Assembly (NCBI RefSeq): GCF_000730645.1
Contig: NZ_BBIU01000029.1
Coordinates: 1 to 64,000, forward strand
Source: Pseudomonas parafulva NBRC 16636 = DSM 17004
GTDB taxonomy: Bacteria; Pseudomonadota; Gammaproteobacteria; Pseudomonadales; Pseudomonadaceae
Direction: 5' to 3'
DNA length: 64,000 nucleotides
In this document: piece after piece, positions 1 to 9,721 of the stretch
Numbering within the stretch: the stretch's first letter is position 1
Layout: each line of letters begins with the position of its first letter
Program-made: the position numbers and the translations under genes
The notes under the pieces: generated by a model
The model's input: only the letters and a program-made list of their open reading frames with translations
Told to the model about the DNA's origin: nothing
Database searches by the model: none

Positions 1-87
1 TCCTTGGGCCTGCCTAGACACAAGCGCCTCCCACAAACCCAGCCAAGGCCACTAGAATAACCCCACCCACCCAGTCAGAAGCACCCT

Positions 88-747
88 ATGCCCAACCCTG
101 CCGAACCAGAAGCACTGGCCGACCTGCCGCTGGACGAACTGGTCGCCTGCCATGAATGTGATCTGTTGCTGCGCAAGCCTGTTCTACACAATGGTGAAAA
201 GGCGTTATGCCCACGCTGTGGATACGAGCTATACGCCCACCGGCACAACGTGGTGAACCGCAGCCTGGCCCTGGTGCTCACTGCGCTGCTGCTGTTCATC
301 CCGGCCAACTTTCTGCCGATCATGCAGTTGCACCTATTGGGTCAAACCTCGGATGACACGGTCTGGAGTGGCGTACTGGGCCTGTACGACTCGGGCATGC
401 GTGGGGTGGCCATTGTCGTGTTCCTGTGCAGCATGGCGGTTCCGTTGTCCAAGCTGCTTTGCCAGTTGGCTGTATTGCTGGCCATTCGGCTGAACGTTGG
501 GCGCAAGTTTGGGTTGCTGTTCTATCGCATCTATCACCACCTGCGAGACTGGGGCATGCTCGAGGTGTATTTCATGGGTGTATTGGTGGCCATTGTGAAA
601 CTCGTGGACCTGGCCGAGATTACCGTTGGCCTTGGCCTGTTCTGTTTCATCAGCCTGTTGCTGGTTCAGGTGTGGCTTGAAGTGGTGATGTCACCGCACC
701 AGATCTGGAGTGCGTTAGCGGGGGAGGACCTGCATGCGGGCGATTGA
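88..747 (+). CDS. PqiA/LetA-family inner-membrane protein (first of two)
   Basis: This 219-residue protein has an N-terminal zinc-ribbon-like site (Cys21, Cys24, Cys41, Cys44) followed by about four hydrophobic segments from residue 60 on, the plan of one PqiA/LetA domain. In the family these proteins sit in the inner membrane and work with MCE-domain proteins in lipid movement between membranes. E. coli PqiA is about twice this length with two such domains. Here a second half follows as a separate gene overlapping by 14 nt, and an MCE protein comes third, so an operon is very likely. Family and location are well supported; the lipid role is inferred from the family. Confidence 0.88.
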   Translation: MPNPAEPEALADLPLDELVACHECDLLLRKPVLHNGEKALCPRCGYELYAHRHNVVNRSLALVLTALLLFIPANFLPIMQLHLLGQTSDDTVWSGVLGLYDSGMRGVAIVVFLCSMAVPLSKLLCQLAVLLAIRLNVGRKFGLLFYRIYHHLRDWGMLEVYFMGVLVAIVKLVDLAEITVGLGLFCFISLLLVQVWLEVVMSPHQIWSALAGEDLHAGD

Positions 748-1357
748 TGCAGGCATTGTTGTCTGCAATGAGTGCCATGAACTGAACCGGCAGGTGCCTG
801 GCGACACCTCACAAACCTGCACCCGGTGTGGTGCCTTGGTGCACGCACGCAGGCCCAACAGCATCGTGCGAACCTGGGCGCTGCTGGTGGCGGCGTTCAT
901 TCTTTACATCCCTGCCAATGTGCTGCCGATCATGACGGTCAGCTCATTTGGCCAGGGCAGCCCCGACACCATCATGTCGGGCGTCATTGCCCTGCTCAAA
1001 CACGGCATGGTGCCGATCGCTGCGGTAGTGTTCGTTGCCAGCATCCTGGTGCCGACGTTCAAGCTGGTGGGTATTGCCTTGCTGCTGTATTCGGTCCAGC
1101 GTCGCCAGCCACTGTCAGCACGGCAACGCATCTGGATGTACCGCTTCATCGAATTCATAGGGCGCTGGTCCATGCTCGATATCTTCGTCATTGCCATCCT
1201 GGTGGCAGTGGTGAATTTCGGGCGGATAGCCAGTGTCGAAGCCAATTTGGGCGCTGTCGCCTTTGCAACTGTGGTGATTCTGACGATGCTTGCTGCTTTG
1301 ACCTTCGATCCCCGACTGATTTGGGACAATACGGAGTCGGATGACGACCATGAGTGA
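734..1357 (+). CDS. PqiA/LetA-family inner-membrane protein (second of two)
   Basis: This 207-residue protein repeats the plan of the gene before it: a CxxC pair at residues 11 and 14, another at 29 and 32, then about four membrane segments with the family-like stretch IPANVLPIMTV. The start overlaps the end of the preceding gene and its stop lies inside the start of the MCE gene, so all three are probably translationally coupled. Together the two proteins equal one two-domain E. coli PqiA or LetA. Whether the split is ancestral or a broken fusion cannot be told from one sequence, but both halves are intact. Confidence 0.88.
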   Translation: MRAIDAGIVVCNECHELNRQVPGDTSQTCTRCGALVHARRPNSIVRTWALLVAAFILYIPANVLPIMTVSSFGQGSPDTIMSGVIALLKHGMVPIAAVVFVASILVPTFKLVGIALLLYSVQRRQPLSARQRIWMYRFIEFIGRWSMLDIFVIAILVAVVNFGRIASVEANLGAVAFATVVILTMLAALTFDPRLIWDNTESDDDHE

Positions 1358-3650
1358 CCTGCCAACGGCCAAAACCCGCCCCGCTTCCAACTGGTCGGCC
1401 ATCTGGATCCTGCCCCTGATCGCCTTGATGATCGGCGGCTGGCTCGCGTGGCAGGCCTACCGCGAAGCTGGCGTGCAGATTGAAGTGCGCTTCGAGTCGG
1501 GCGAAGGCATCGTCGCCAACAAGACCGAGGTGATCTACAAGGGCATGCCGGTCGGTAAGGTGAAAAGCCTGGTGCTGGATGCCAAGGGTGAGAATCAGGG
1601 CGTTATCGCCACTATCGAAATGAACCAGGCGGCAGAGAACCACCTGAACAAAGGCACCCGCTTTTGGCTGGTGAAGCCGAGCGTCAGCCTGGCAGGTATT
1701 ACCGGGCTAGAAACGCTGGTATCAGGTAACTACATTGCCGTCAGCCCAGGGGAGGGCGAGCCGACCAAGCGCTTCACCGCACTCAAGGTTGCGCCCCCGC
1801 TCTCAGACTCCGAACCGGGGCTGCACCTTGTGCTGAAGGCCGAGCGGCTGGGGTCACTCAACCGCGACAGCCCGGTGTTCTACAAGCAGATCCAGGTTGG
1901 GCGGGTGAAAAGCTATCGCCTGTCCGACGACCAGAGCACGGTCGAGGTAAAGGTCTTCATTGAACCTGCCTACGCCAACCTGGTGCGCAAGCATACGCGC
2001 TTCTGGAACGCCAGCGGCGTCAGCATCGATGCCTCGCTCTCTGGCGTGAAGGTGCGCAGCGAGTCGTTGTCCAGCATCGTTGCCGGCGGTATCGCCTTCG
2101 CGACGCCGGAGCATCGCAAGGACAGCCCGCCAACCGACCCGAGCCTGCCGTTCCGGCTTTATGAGGACTTCGATGCCGCCCAGGCGGGCATCCGTGTGAA
2201 GGTGAAGCTCAGCGACTACGAGGGCCTGCAGGCTGGCCGTACGCCGGTCATGTACAAAGGTATCCAGGTGGGGTCGCTGAAAACCCTGAAAATGGAAGAC
2301 AACCTTTCCAGCGCCACCGCCGAGCTCACCCTGGACCCGCTGACCGAGGATTACCTGGTGGAGGGCACCCAGTTCTGGGTGGTCAAGCCGTCGATCTCGC
2401 TTGCCGGGATCACCGGCCTGGAAGCGCTGGTAAAGGGCAACTACATCGCCATTCGCCCTGGCGAGAAGGGTGCGAGGCCTGAGCGTGAATTCGAAGCGCG
2501 GGCCAAGGCGCCTCCACTGGACCTGAAAGCGCCCGGCCTGCACATGGTGCTGTTCGCCGATACCCTGGGCTCGCTCGAAGTGGGCAGCCCGGTGATGTAC
2601 CGCCAGGTGAAAGTGGGCAGCGTGCAAAGCTACCAGTTCGCCCGCGACAGCAACCGTATCCTGATTGGCGTTCACATCGAAAAGGAATACGAAAAGCTGG
2701 TCAATGCATCGTCACGCTTCTGGAATGCCAGCGGCATTACCCTTACCGGTGGCCTCTCGGGTATCAAGGTGAAGAGTGAATCCCTGCAGACCTTGATGGC
2801 AGGGGGTATCGCCTTCGACACGCCACGGGCGAATGCACCGCTCAAGCGCCACATTCCGCGCTTCCGCCTGCATGAGAACCAAGAGGCGGTGAACCGAGCG
2901 GGCACCCTGGTTACCATCCGGGTGCAGCGGGCTGATGGGTTGAAGCCAGGTACCGCCATCCGCTTCCGTGGGCTGGATGTGGGTAGCATCGAGAGCGTCG
3001 ACCTTACAGCAGACCTTCAGGCCGTGCTGTTGCGCGCGCGTATCACCGAGGCGGCTGACAAGATCGCCCGCGTCGGCACCCAGTTCTGGGTGGTCAAGCC
3101 GGCCCTGGGCCTGGTGCGTACAGAAAACCTTGATACCTTGATCAGCGGGCAATACCTGGAAGTGCAGCCTGCCGCCAAGGACCGGGGGCCGCAGCGGGAT
3201 TTCATTGCCCTGGCTGATGCGCCGGAGGTGGCGGGCCCCGAAATAGGCCTGCCGTTGACCCTCAGTGCGCCGCGCCGTGGCTCTATCAAGGCTGGTGTGC
3301 CGGTGACCTACCGCGAGGTCGCAGTGGGCAAGGTTACTGGCTTCGAGCTTGGCCAGAGCGCTGACCGCGTGTTGATCCACATCCTGATCGAGCCCCGTTA
3401 TGCCAGCCTGGTACGCAGCGGCAGCCGCTTCTGGAACAGCAGTGGCTTCGGTTTCGACTGGGGCCTGTTGAAAGGGGCGACCGTGCGTACCGAGTCGCTG
3501 GAAACCCTGATCGATGGCGGCATCGCCTTTGCCACGCCGGATGGCGAGCGTATGGGCAACCCTGCGCGGCCGCAGCAGACCTTCGCCTTGTTCGACAAGG
3601 CCGAGGATGACTGGCTGCAATGGGCGCCGAAAATTCAGCTGGGCAAGTGA
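1341..3650 (+). CDS. PqiB/LetB-like MCE-domain protein with six MCE repeats
   Basis: This 769-residue protein has one N-terminal membrane anchor (about residues 20-38) and then six MCE repeats, each marked by a YKGMPVGKV-like strand (variants YKQIQVGRV, YKGIQVGSL, YRQVKVGSV, FRGLDVGSI and YREVAVGKV). MCE proteins form periplasmic rings or tubes that carry lipids between membranes. E. coli PqiB has three repeats and LetB seven, so six is intermediate and closer to LetB. The start at 1341 is favoured by GGAG a few bases upstream; ATG at 1350 is possible. It overlaps the PqiA-like gene before it. No PqiC-type lipoprotein gene follows. Confidence 0.9.
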   Translation: MTTMSDLPTAKTRPASNWSAIWILPLIALMIGGWLAWQAYREAGVQIEVRFESGEGIVANKTEVIYKGMPVGKVKSLVLDAKGENQGVIATIEMNQAAENHLNKGTRFWLVKPSVSLAGITGLETLVSGNYIAVSPGEGEPTKRFTALKVAPPLSDSEPGLHLVLKAERLGSLNRDSPVFYKQIQVGRVKSYRLSDDQSTVEVKVFIEPAYANLVRKHTRFWNASGVSIDASLSGVKVRSESLSSIVAGGIAFATPEHRKDSPPTDPSLPFRLYEDFDAAQAGIRVKVKLSDYEGLQAGRTPVMYKGIQVGSLKTLKMEDNLSSATAELTLDPLTEDYLVEGTQFWVVKPSISLAGITGLEALVKGNYIAIRPGEKGARPEREFEARAKAPPLDLKAPGLHMVLFADTLGSLEVGSPVMYRQVKVGSVQSYQFARDSNRILIGVHIEKEYEKLVNASSRFWNASGITLTGGLSGIKVKSESLQTLMAGGIAFDTPRANAPLKRHIPRFRLHENQEAVNRAGTLVTIRVQRADGLKPGTAIRFRGLDVGSIESVDLTADLQAVLLRARITEAADKIARVGTQFWVVKPALGLVRTENLDTLISGQYLEVQPAAKDRGPQRDFIALADAPEVAGPEIGLPLTLSAPRRGSIKAGVPVTYREVAVGKVTGFELGQSADRVLIHILIEPRYASLVRSGSRFWNSSGFGFDWGLLKGATVRTESLETLIDGGIAFATPDGERMGNPARPQQTFALFDKAEDDWLQWAPKIQLGK

Positions 3651-3657
3651 CCCATCG

Positions 3658-3680
3658 AGGGGCCGTTGGCAGCGGCCCCT
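3658..3680 (+). terminator. GC-rich hairpin after the MCE operon
   Basis: AGGGGCCG (3658-3665) can pair with CGGCCCCT (3673-3680), eight bases after the MCE stop codon. There is no strong T-run after it, so it may stabilise the transcript end or terminate weakly. Confidence 0.5.
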
Positions 3681-3715
3681 TGATGAAAAAGGCTCACACG
3701 AAAACTGCAGGCAAC

Positions 3716-3742
3716 AAAAAACCGACCCTAGGGTCGGTTTTT
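3716..3742. terminator. Bidirectional terminator between the MCE operon and rpsT
   Basis: A perfect palindrome (AAACCGACCC / GGGTCGGTTT, centre at 3729-3730) has an A-run on its left and a T-run on its right, so it can end transcription from both sides. It lies 15 bp past the rpsT stop and serves both convergent units. Confidence 0.85.
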
Positions 3743-3757
3743 CGACTAGCACGTCGC

Positions 3758-4036
3758 TTAGGCAGCTGCAGTTTCTTTCAGCGCCTTGATGTGGCCATTC
3801 AGACGGCCTTTGTGACGAGCAGCTTTGTTCTTGTGGATGATACCCTTGTCGGCCATACGGTCGATTACAGGCACAGCCAGAACGTAAGCAGCTTGTGCTT
3901 TGTCGGCGTCTTTTGCGTCGATGGCCTTGACTACATTCTTGATGTAGGTGCGGACCATGGAACGCAGGCTGGCGTTGTGGCTGCGACGCTTCTCAGCCTG
4001 TTTTGCACGTTTCTTGGCGGAAGGTGTGTTGGCCAC
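3758..4036 (-). CDS. rpsT: 30S ribosomal protein S20
   Basis: This 92-residue, Lys/Arg/Ala-rich protein begins MANTPSAKKRAKQAEKRR and has the regular helical character of S20, which binds 16S rRNA early in assembly of the small subunit. Length is typical for Pseudomonas. The start is GTG, read because GAGGAG lies at good spacing upstream and the next residues match the family start. It stands alone on the minus strand, divergent from murJ, with a strong terminator just beyond its stop. Confidence 0.97.
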   Translation of the reverse strand: MANTPSAKKRAKQAEKRRSHNASLRSMVRTYIKNVVKAIDAKDADKAQAAYVLAVPVIDRMADKGIIHKNKAARHKGRLNGHIKALKETAAA

Positions 4037-4286
4037 CGTCGAGCTCCTCGAAAGACTTTAGGTAAATAGCAAACAAAATAGGCCGCGAATCATGCCGATG
4101 AGTCGACCGGATGTCAAGGCCACTTGCAAGGTTCCGCCGAGCGGTGCACCAACAGGCGGGAAAGATTCCTTTCTGCTGCGCGACCTGTAAACTCGGGAAT
4201 TTTTGGCTCCCCTGCGAAGGCGCGGGAGTATCGCACATTCGGACGCTGTCTGGCAGCGTCCTCTGTCATTGGCGTGAATCTTTTCG

Positions 4287-5825
4287 ATGAACCTGCTCAA
4301 ATCACTGGCTGCGGTCAGCTCAATCACCATGATTTCCCGGGTGCTGGGCTTTGTCCGCGACACCATCCTTGCGCGCATCTTTGGCGCCGGGGTGGCCACC
4401 GACGCCTTCTTCATTGCTTTCAAACTGCCCAACCTGCTGCGGCGCATTTTTGCCGAAGGCGCGTTTTCCCAGGCATTCGTGCCCATCCTGGCCGAGTACA
4501 AGAGCCAGCAGGGCGAAGAGGCCACGCGCACGTTCGTGGCTTATATCAGCGGGCTGCTGACGCTGGTGCTGGCCGTGGTCACCGCCATCGGCATCCTGGC
4601 CGCACCCTGGGTGGTGTGGGCCACTGCCCCAGGTTTCGTCGACAGCGCCGAGAAATACCAGCTCACCACCGACCTGCTGCGAGTGACGTTTCCTTATATA
4701 TTGCTGATCTCGCTGTCGTCCTTGGTGGGGGCCATCCTCAATACCTGGAACCGCTTCACGGTACCGGCCTTCACGCCCACGCTGCTGAACGTGGCCATGA
4801 TCGCCTTCGCCGTGTGGCTGACGCCGTACTTCAACCCGCCGATCATGGCCCTGGCCTGGGGTGTGCTGGCGGGCGGCCTGGCCCAGTTGCTGTATCAACT
4901 GCCGGCGTTGAAGAAGATCGGTATGCTGGTGCTGCCGCGGCTGAACCTGCGCGACGCCGGGGTGTGGCGAGTGCTCAAGCAGATGCTGCCCGCCATCCTT
5001 GGGGTGTCGGTGAGCCAGATCTCGCTGATCATCAACACGATATTCGCGTCGTTCCTGGTAGCCGGTTCGGTATCGTGGATGTACTACGCCGATCGCCTCA
5101 TGGAACTGCCATCGGGCGTGCTGGGCGTAGCGCTGGGGACCATTCTGCTGCCGACCCTCGCCAAGACATACGCCAACCGGGACCGTGAGGAATACTCGCG
5201 GATTCTCGACTGGGGGCTGCGCCTGTGTTTCCTGCTGGTACTGCCCTGCACGTTGGGCCTGGCCTTGCTGGCTGAGCCGCTGACGGTTGCGCTGTTCCAG
5301 TACGGCAAGTTCAGTGCCGTAGATGCGGCCATGACTCAGCGTGCCTTGGTCGCCTATTCGGTAGGGTTGCTGGCAATCATCCTGGTCAAGGTGCTGGCCC
5401 CCGGCTTCTATGCCCAGCAGAATATCCGCACACCCGTGAAAATTGCCGTGTTCACCTTGGTGTGCACACAACTGTTCAACCTGGTACTGGTAGGCCCCCT
5501 GGCACACGCCGGGCTGGCCCTGGCGATCAGCCTGGGCGCCTGCCTGAATGCCGGCCTGCTGTTCTGGAAGCTGCGCAGCCATCAGCTGTTCCAGCCGCAA
5601 CCGGGTTGGGTGTTGTTCCTGTGCAAGCTGGTGCTGGCGGTCAGCCTGATGTCGGCGGTGTTGCTGGCCGGCCTTCATTACCTGCCCGCCTGGGAGCAGG
5701 GCAACATGCTTGAGCGCCTGTTGCGGTTAGGGGCGCTGATCATGGCAGGGGTGGTGACCTATTTTGGCTGCCTGTACCTGTGCGGCTTCCGGCCCCGGCA
5801 TTTCGCCCGCAAAGCCTTGCACTGA
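4287..5825 (+). CDS. murJ: Lipid II flippase MurJ (MviN family)
   Basis: This 512-residue polytopic membrane protein has about 14 hydrophobic segments and begins MNLLKSLAAVSSITMISRV with the family motif RVLGFVRDTILARIFGAG. MurJ moves lipid-linked peptidoglycan precursor across the inner membrane and is essential in most Gram-negative bacteria. Length matches the family. It lies between rpsT and ribF, the usual order in Pseudomonas. The 250 bp between rpsT and murJ must carry divergent promoters; I could not pick out a convincing one for murJ. Confidence 0.96.
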   Translation: MNLLKSLAAVSSITMISRVLGFVRDTILARIFGAGVATDAFFIAFKLPNLLRRIFAEGAFSQAFVPILAEYKSQQGEEATRTFVAYISGLLTLVLAVVTAIGILAAPWVVWATAPGFVDSAEKYQLTTDLLRVTFPYILLISLSSLVGAILNTWNRFTVPAFTPTLLNVAMIAFAVWLTPYFNPPIMALAWGVLAGGLAQLLYQLPALKKIGMLVLPRLNLRDAGVWRVLKQMLPAILGVSVSQISLIINTIFASFLVAGSVSWMYYADRLMELPSGVLGVALGTILLPTLAKTYANRDREEYSRILDWGLRLCFLLVLPCTLGLALLAEPLTVALFQYGKFSAVDAAMTQRALVAYSVGLLAIILVKVLAPGFYAQQNIRTPVKIAVFTLVCTQLFNLVLVGPLAHAGLALAISLGACLNAGLLFWKLRSHQLFQPQPGWVLFLCKLVLAVSLMSAVLLAGLHYLPAWEQGNMLERLLRLGALIMAGVVTYFGCLYLCGFRPRHFARKALH

Positions 5826-5908
5826 AGCACGGCCGGGCCAGGTGTCGGTTTTTCACATTCCATGCCGCCCTTGGGCGCTGTTGCCTGTTACCGGCGCCCG
5901 GGTGTGGT

Positions 5909-5914
5909 TATAAT
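5909..5914 (+). promoter_or_regulatory. Probable -10 element ahead of ribF
   Basis: A perfect TATAAT lies 34 bp upstream of the chosen ribF start, in the gap after murJ. No clear -35 box is seen at the expected distance. A start of transcription near 5921 would leave too little room for an ATG at 5925, which supports the ATG at 5943 as the ribF start. Confidence 0.5.
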
Positions 5915-5942
5915 CGGCCACTTTATGAGCAAGAAGCGCGTT

Positions 5943-6893
5943 ATGCAGCTGGTTCGAGGTCTTCACAACCTGCGCCCCGAACACCGGGGGTGTGTCGCCA
6001 CCATTGGCAACTTCGACGGGGTTCACCGCGGCCACCAGGCTATCCTGGCGCGCCTGCGTGAGCGCGGCCAGGCACTGGGCCTGCCCACCTGCGTGGTCAT
6101 CTTCGAACCGCAACCGCGCGAGTACTTTGCCCCCGATACCGCACCCGCCCGCCTGGCCCGCCTGCGCGACAAGGTCGAGCTGCTGGCCGGCGAGGGCATC
6201 GACCGGGTGCTGTGCCTGGCGTTCAACCAGCGCCTGGGTGAACTCGGCGCCGATGACTTCGTCAAGGCCATCCTGGTCGATGGCCTGGGCGTGCGGCACC
6301 TGGAGGTGGGCGACGACTTCCGCTTTGGCTGCGACCGCGCAGGTGACTTCGCCTTTTTGGTCCAGGCCGGCCAGCAGTACGGTTTTACCGTCGAGGCCGC
6401 CAATACGGTGATCCAGGACGGCCTGCGGGTCAGCAGCACCGAAGTGCGCAAGGCCTTGGCCGATGGCAACTTCGAACTGGCCGAACACCTGCTGGGCCGC
6501 CCTTACAGCATCACTGGCCGCGTGTTGCACGGCCAGAAGCTGGCCCGCCAGCTCGGTACTCCCACTGCCAACATCCAGCTCAAGCGCCGCCGCGTGCCGC
6601 TGTCCGGGGTCTACCTGGCCAGCATCGAGATCGACGGCAAGGCCTGGCCGGGTGTCGGTAATATCGGCGTGCGCCCCACCGTTGCCGGTGATGGGCGCCC
6701 GCACCTGGAAATTCATCTTCTGGATTATGCCGGCGACCTGTATGGCCGGCGCCTGACGGTGGTGTTCCACCACAAGCTGCGTGAAGAGCAGCGATTCGCC
6801 TCCCTGGAGGCGCTGAAGTCGGCGATCGATGCGGATATCGCCGCCGCACGTGCACATTGGCACGCTCAACCGCTAACCAAGAGCCTGAAATGA
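5943..6893 (+). CDS. ribF: Bifunctional riboflavin kinase / FAD synthetase
   Basis: The protein is 316 residues from ATG at 5943, with AAGAAG six bases upstream as ribosome site. The N-terminal FMN adenylyltransferase domain shows GNFDGVHRGHQAIL near residues 20-35. The C-terminal flavokinase domain shows LGTPTANIQL around residue 205. It makes FMN from riboflavin and then FAD in the cytosol. The stop overlaps the ileS start by ATGA, so the ribF-ileS-lspA-fkpB-ispH genes probably form one transcript. Confidence 0.96.
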   Translation: MQLVRGLHNLRPEHRGCVATIGNFDGVHRGHQAILARLRERGQALGLPTCVVIFEPQPREYFAPDTAPARLARLRDKVELLAGEGIDRVLCLAFNQRLGELGADDFVKAILVDGLGVRHLEVGDDFRFGCDRAGDFAFLVQAGQQYGFTVEAANTVIQDGLRVSSTEVRKALADGNFELAEHLLGRPYSITGRVLHGQKLARQLGTPTANIQLKRRRVPLSGVYLASIEIDGKAWPGVGNIGVRPTVAGDGRPHLEIHLLDYAGDLYGRRLTVVFHHKLREEQRFASLEALKSAIDADIAAARAHWHAQPLTKSLK

Positions 6894-9721
6894 CCGACTA
6901 CAAAGCCACGCTAAACCTTCCGGACACCGCCTTCCCCATGAAGGCCGGCCTGCCTCAGCGCGAACCGCAGATCCTGCAGCGCTGGGACAGCATTGGCCTG
7001 TACCAGAAGCTGCGCGAAATTGGCAAGGATCGTCCCAAGTTCGTGCTGCACGACGGCCCGCCCTATGCCAACGGCAAGATCCACATCGGTCACGCGCTGA
7101 ACAAGATTCTCAAGGACATGATCGTCCGCTCCAAGACCCTGTCCGGCTTCGATGCGCCGTACGTGCCGGGCTGGGACTGCCACGGCCTGCCGATCGAGCA
7201 CAAGGTCGAGGTTACCCACGGCAAGCACCTGTCTGCCGATCGCACCCGCGAGCTGTGCCGCGAGTACGCTGCCGAGCAGATCGAAGGGCAAAAAACCGAG
7301 TTCATCCGCCTGGGCGTGCTGGGTGACTGGGGCAACCCGTACAAAACCATGAACTTCGCCAACGAGGCCGGTGAAATCCGCGCCCTGGCCGAGATGGTCA
7401 AGCAAGGCTTCGTGTTCAAGGGCCTCAAGCCCGTGAACTGGTGCTTCGACTGCGGTTCAGCCCTGGCCGAGGCCGAGGTGGAATACGCCGACAAGAAGTC
7501 CCAGACCATCGATGTGGCGTTCCCGGTCGCCGACGAAGCCAAGCTGGCAGCTGCCTTCGGCCTGCCGGCACTGGGCAAGCCCGCTGCCATCGTGATCTGG
7601 ACCACCACCCCGTGGACCATCCCGGCCAACCAGGCGCTGAACATCCACCCGGACTTCACCTACGCCCTGGTCGACACCGGCGAGCGTCTGCTGGTGCTGG
7701 CTGAAGAACTGGTCGAGCCGTGCCTCGCCCGCTACGGCCTGGAAGGCGCGGTCATCGCCACTGCCAAGGGCCAGGCGCTGGAACTGATCAACTTCCGCCA
7801 CCCGTTCTACGACCGCCTGTCGCCCATCTACCTGGCCGAGTACGTCGAGCTGGGTGCCGGTACCGGCGTGGTTCACTCCTCGCCAGCCTACGGTGAAGAC
7901 GACTTCGTTACCTGCAAGCGCTATGGCATGGTCAACGACGACATCCTCACCCCCGTGCAGAGCAACGGCGTGTATGCCGAGTCGCTGCCGTTCTTCGGCG
8001 GCCAGTTCATCTGGAAGGCCAACCCGGCCATCGTCGAGAAACTGAGCGAAGTCGGTGCGCTGATGCACACCGAAACCATCAGCCACAGCTACATGCATTG
8101 CTGGCGCCACAAGTCGCCGCTGATCTACCGCGCCACAGCGCAGTGGTTCGTTGGCATGGACAAGCAGCCAAGCACCGGTGAGCCGCTGCGCGAGCGCGCC
8201 CTCAAGGCCATCGAAGACACCAAGTTCGTCCCGGCCTGGGGCCAGGCACGCCTGCACTCGATGATCGCCAACCGCCCTGACTGGTGCATCTCGCGTCAGC
8301 GCAACTGGGGTGTACCGATTCCGTTCTTCCTCAACAAGCAGACCGGCGAGTTGCACCCGCGCACCGTCGAGCTGATGGAAGAAGTGGCCAAGCGTGTGGA
8401 GCAGGAAGGTATCGAGGCCTGGTTCAAGCTTGATGGCAGCGAGCTGCTGGGCGCTGAAGCCGACCAGTACGAGAAGATCGCCGACACCCTGGATGTGTGG
8501 TTCGACTCCGGTACCACCCACTGGCACGTGCTGCGCGGCTCCCACGACATCGGCCACGCCACCGGCCCGCGCGCCGACCTGTACCTGGAAGGTTCCGACC
8601 AGCACCGTGGCTGGTTCCACTCGTCGTTGCTGACCGGTTGCGCCATCGACGGCCACGCGCCGTACCGCGAGCTGCTGACCCACGGTTTCACCGTGGACGA
8701 GAACGGCCGCAAGATGTCCAAGTCGCTGGGTAACACCATCGAGCCAGAGAAGGTCAACAACACCCTGGGTGCCGACATCCTGCGCCTGTGGGTTGCTGCT
8801 ACCGACTACTCCGGTGAAATGGCGGTTTCCGAGCAGATTCTGCAGCGCAGCGCCGATGCCTACCGCCGCATCCGCAACACCGCCCGCTTCCTGCTTTCCA
8901 ACCTGTCTGGCTTCGACCCTGCGCGCGACCTGCTGGCGCCGCAAGACATGCTGGCGCTGGACCGCTGGGCGGTTGACCGTACCCTGCTGCTGCAGCGTGA
9001 GCTGGAAGAGCACTACGGCGAGTACCGTTTCTGGAACGTCTACTCCAAGGTGCACAACTTCTGTGTGCAGGAGCTGGGCGGCTTCTACCTCGACATCATC
9101 AAGGACCGCCAGTACACCACCGGCGCCAACAGCGTGGCGCGTCGCTCCTGCCAGACCGCGCTGTACCACATCAGCGAAGCACTGGTGCGCTGGATTGCAC
9201 CGATCCTGGCCTTTACCGCCGACGAAATCTGGCAATACCTGCCGGGCGAGCGTAACGAGTCGGTCATGCTCAACGGCTGGTACGAGGGCCTGAGCGAGCT
9301 GCCTGAAGGCACCGAGCTGGACCGCGCCTACTGGGGCCGCGTGATGGCGGTCAAGGCGTCGGTCAACAAGGAGCTGGAAAACCAGCGCACCGCCAAGGTC
9401 ATCGGTGGCAACCTGCAAGCCGAAGTCACCCTGTACGCCGACGAAGGCCTGAGCACCGACCTAGCCAAGCTGGGTGACGAACTGCGCTTCGTGCTGATCA
9501 CCTCAGCCGCCAGCGTGGTGCCGTTCGCTCAGGCACCGGCCGAAGCCGTGGCCACCGAAGTGGAGGGCCTGAAGCTGAAAGTGGTGAAGTCCGGCTACAC
9601 CAAGTGCGGCCGTTGCTGGCACTTCCGAGCCGACGTTGGCAGCCACCCGGAGCATCCGGAAATCTGCGGGCGTTGCGTCGAGAACCTGACCGGCCAGGGC
9701 GAGGTGCGCCACTATGCCTAA
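6890..9721 (+). CDS. ileS: Isoleucyl-tRNA synthetase
   Basis: This class I synthetase is 943 residues from ATG at 6890, which overlaps the ribF stop. The HIGH signature lies in KIHIGHALNK, the KMSKS loop in GRKMSKSLGN, and the C-terminal zinc site in CGRCWHF ... CGRCVENL. The insert between HIGH and KMSKS includes the editing domain region (WTTTPWTIPANQALN). It charges tRNA-Ile and hydrolyses misactivated valine. The C-terminal zinc finger marks the bacterial type. The stop overlaps the lspA start. Confidence 0.97.
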   Translation: MTDYKATLNLPDTAFPMKAGLPQREPQILQRWDSIGLYQKLREIGKDRPKFVLHDGPPYANGKIHIGHALNKILKDMIVRSKTLSGFDAPYVPGWDCHGLPIEHKVEVTHGKHLSADRTRELCREYAAEQIEGQKTEFIRLGVLGDWGNPYKTMNFANEAGEIRALAEMVKQGFVFKGLKPVNWCFDCGSALAEAEVEYADKKSQTIDVAFPVADEAKLAAAFGLPALGKPAAIVIWTTTPWTIPANQALNIHPDFTYALVDTGERLLVLAEELVEPCLARYGLEGAVIATAKGQALELINFRHPFYDRLSPIYLAEYVELGAGTGVVHSSPAYGEDDFVTCKRYGMVNDDILTPVQSNGVYAESLPFFGGQFIWKANPAIVEKLSEVGALMHTETISHSYMHCWRHKSPLIYRATAQWFVGMDKQPSTGEPLRERALKAIEDTKFVPAWGQARLHSMIANRPDWCISRQRNWGVPIPFFLNKQTGELHPRTVELMEEVAKRVEQEGIEAWFKLDGSELLGAEADQYEKIADTLDVWFDSGTTHWHVLRGSHDIGHATGPRADLYLEGSDQHRGWFHSSLLTGCAIDGHAPYRELLTHGFTVDENGRKMSKSLGNTIEPEKVNNTLGADILRLWVAATDYSGEMAVSEQILQRSADAYRRIRNTARFLLSNLSGFDPARDLLAPQDMLALDRWAVDRTLLLQRELEEHYGEYRFWNVYSKVHNFCVQELGGFYLDIIKDRQYTTGANSVARRSCQTALYHISEALVRWIAPILAFTADEIWQYLPGERNESVMLNGWYEGLSELPEGTELDRAYWGRVMAVKASVNKELENQRTAKVIGGNLQAEVTLYADEGLSTDLAKLGDELRFVLITSAASVVPFAQAPAEAVATEVEGLKLKVVKSGYTKCGRCWHFRADVGSHPEHPEICGRCVENLTGQGEVRHYA

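Noticed and set aside
1854..3752. Long open frames antisense to the MCE gene
   Set aside because: They lie fully opposite a gene with six clear MCE repeats and only reflect its GC-rich codon use.
4320..5678. 452-codon Gln/His-rich frame antisense to murJ
   Set aside because: Composition is typical of a shadow of a hydrophobic gene; murJ is intact.
7457..9418. 653-codon frame antisense to ileS
   Set aside because: Opposite a complete, motif-rich synthetase; no ribosome site and no family likeness.
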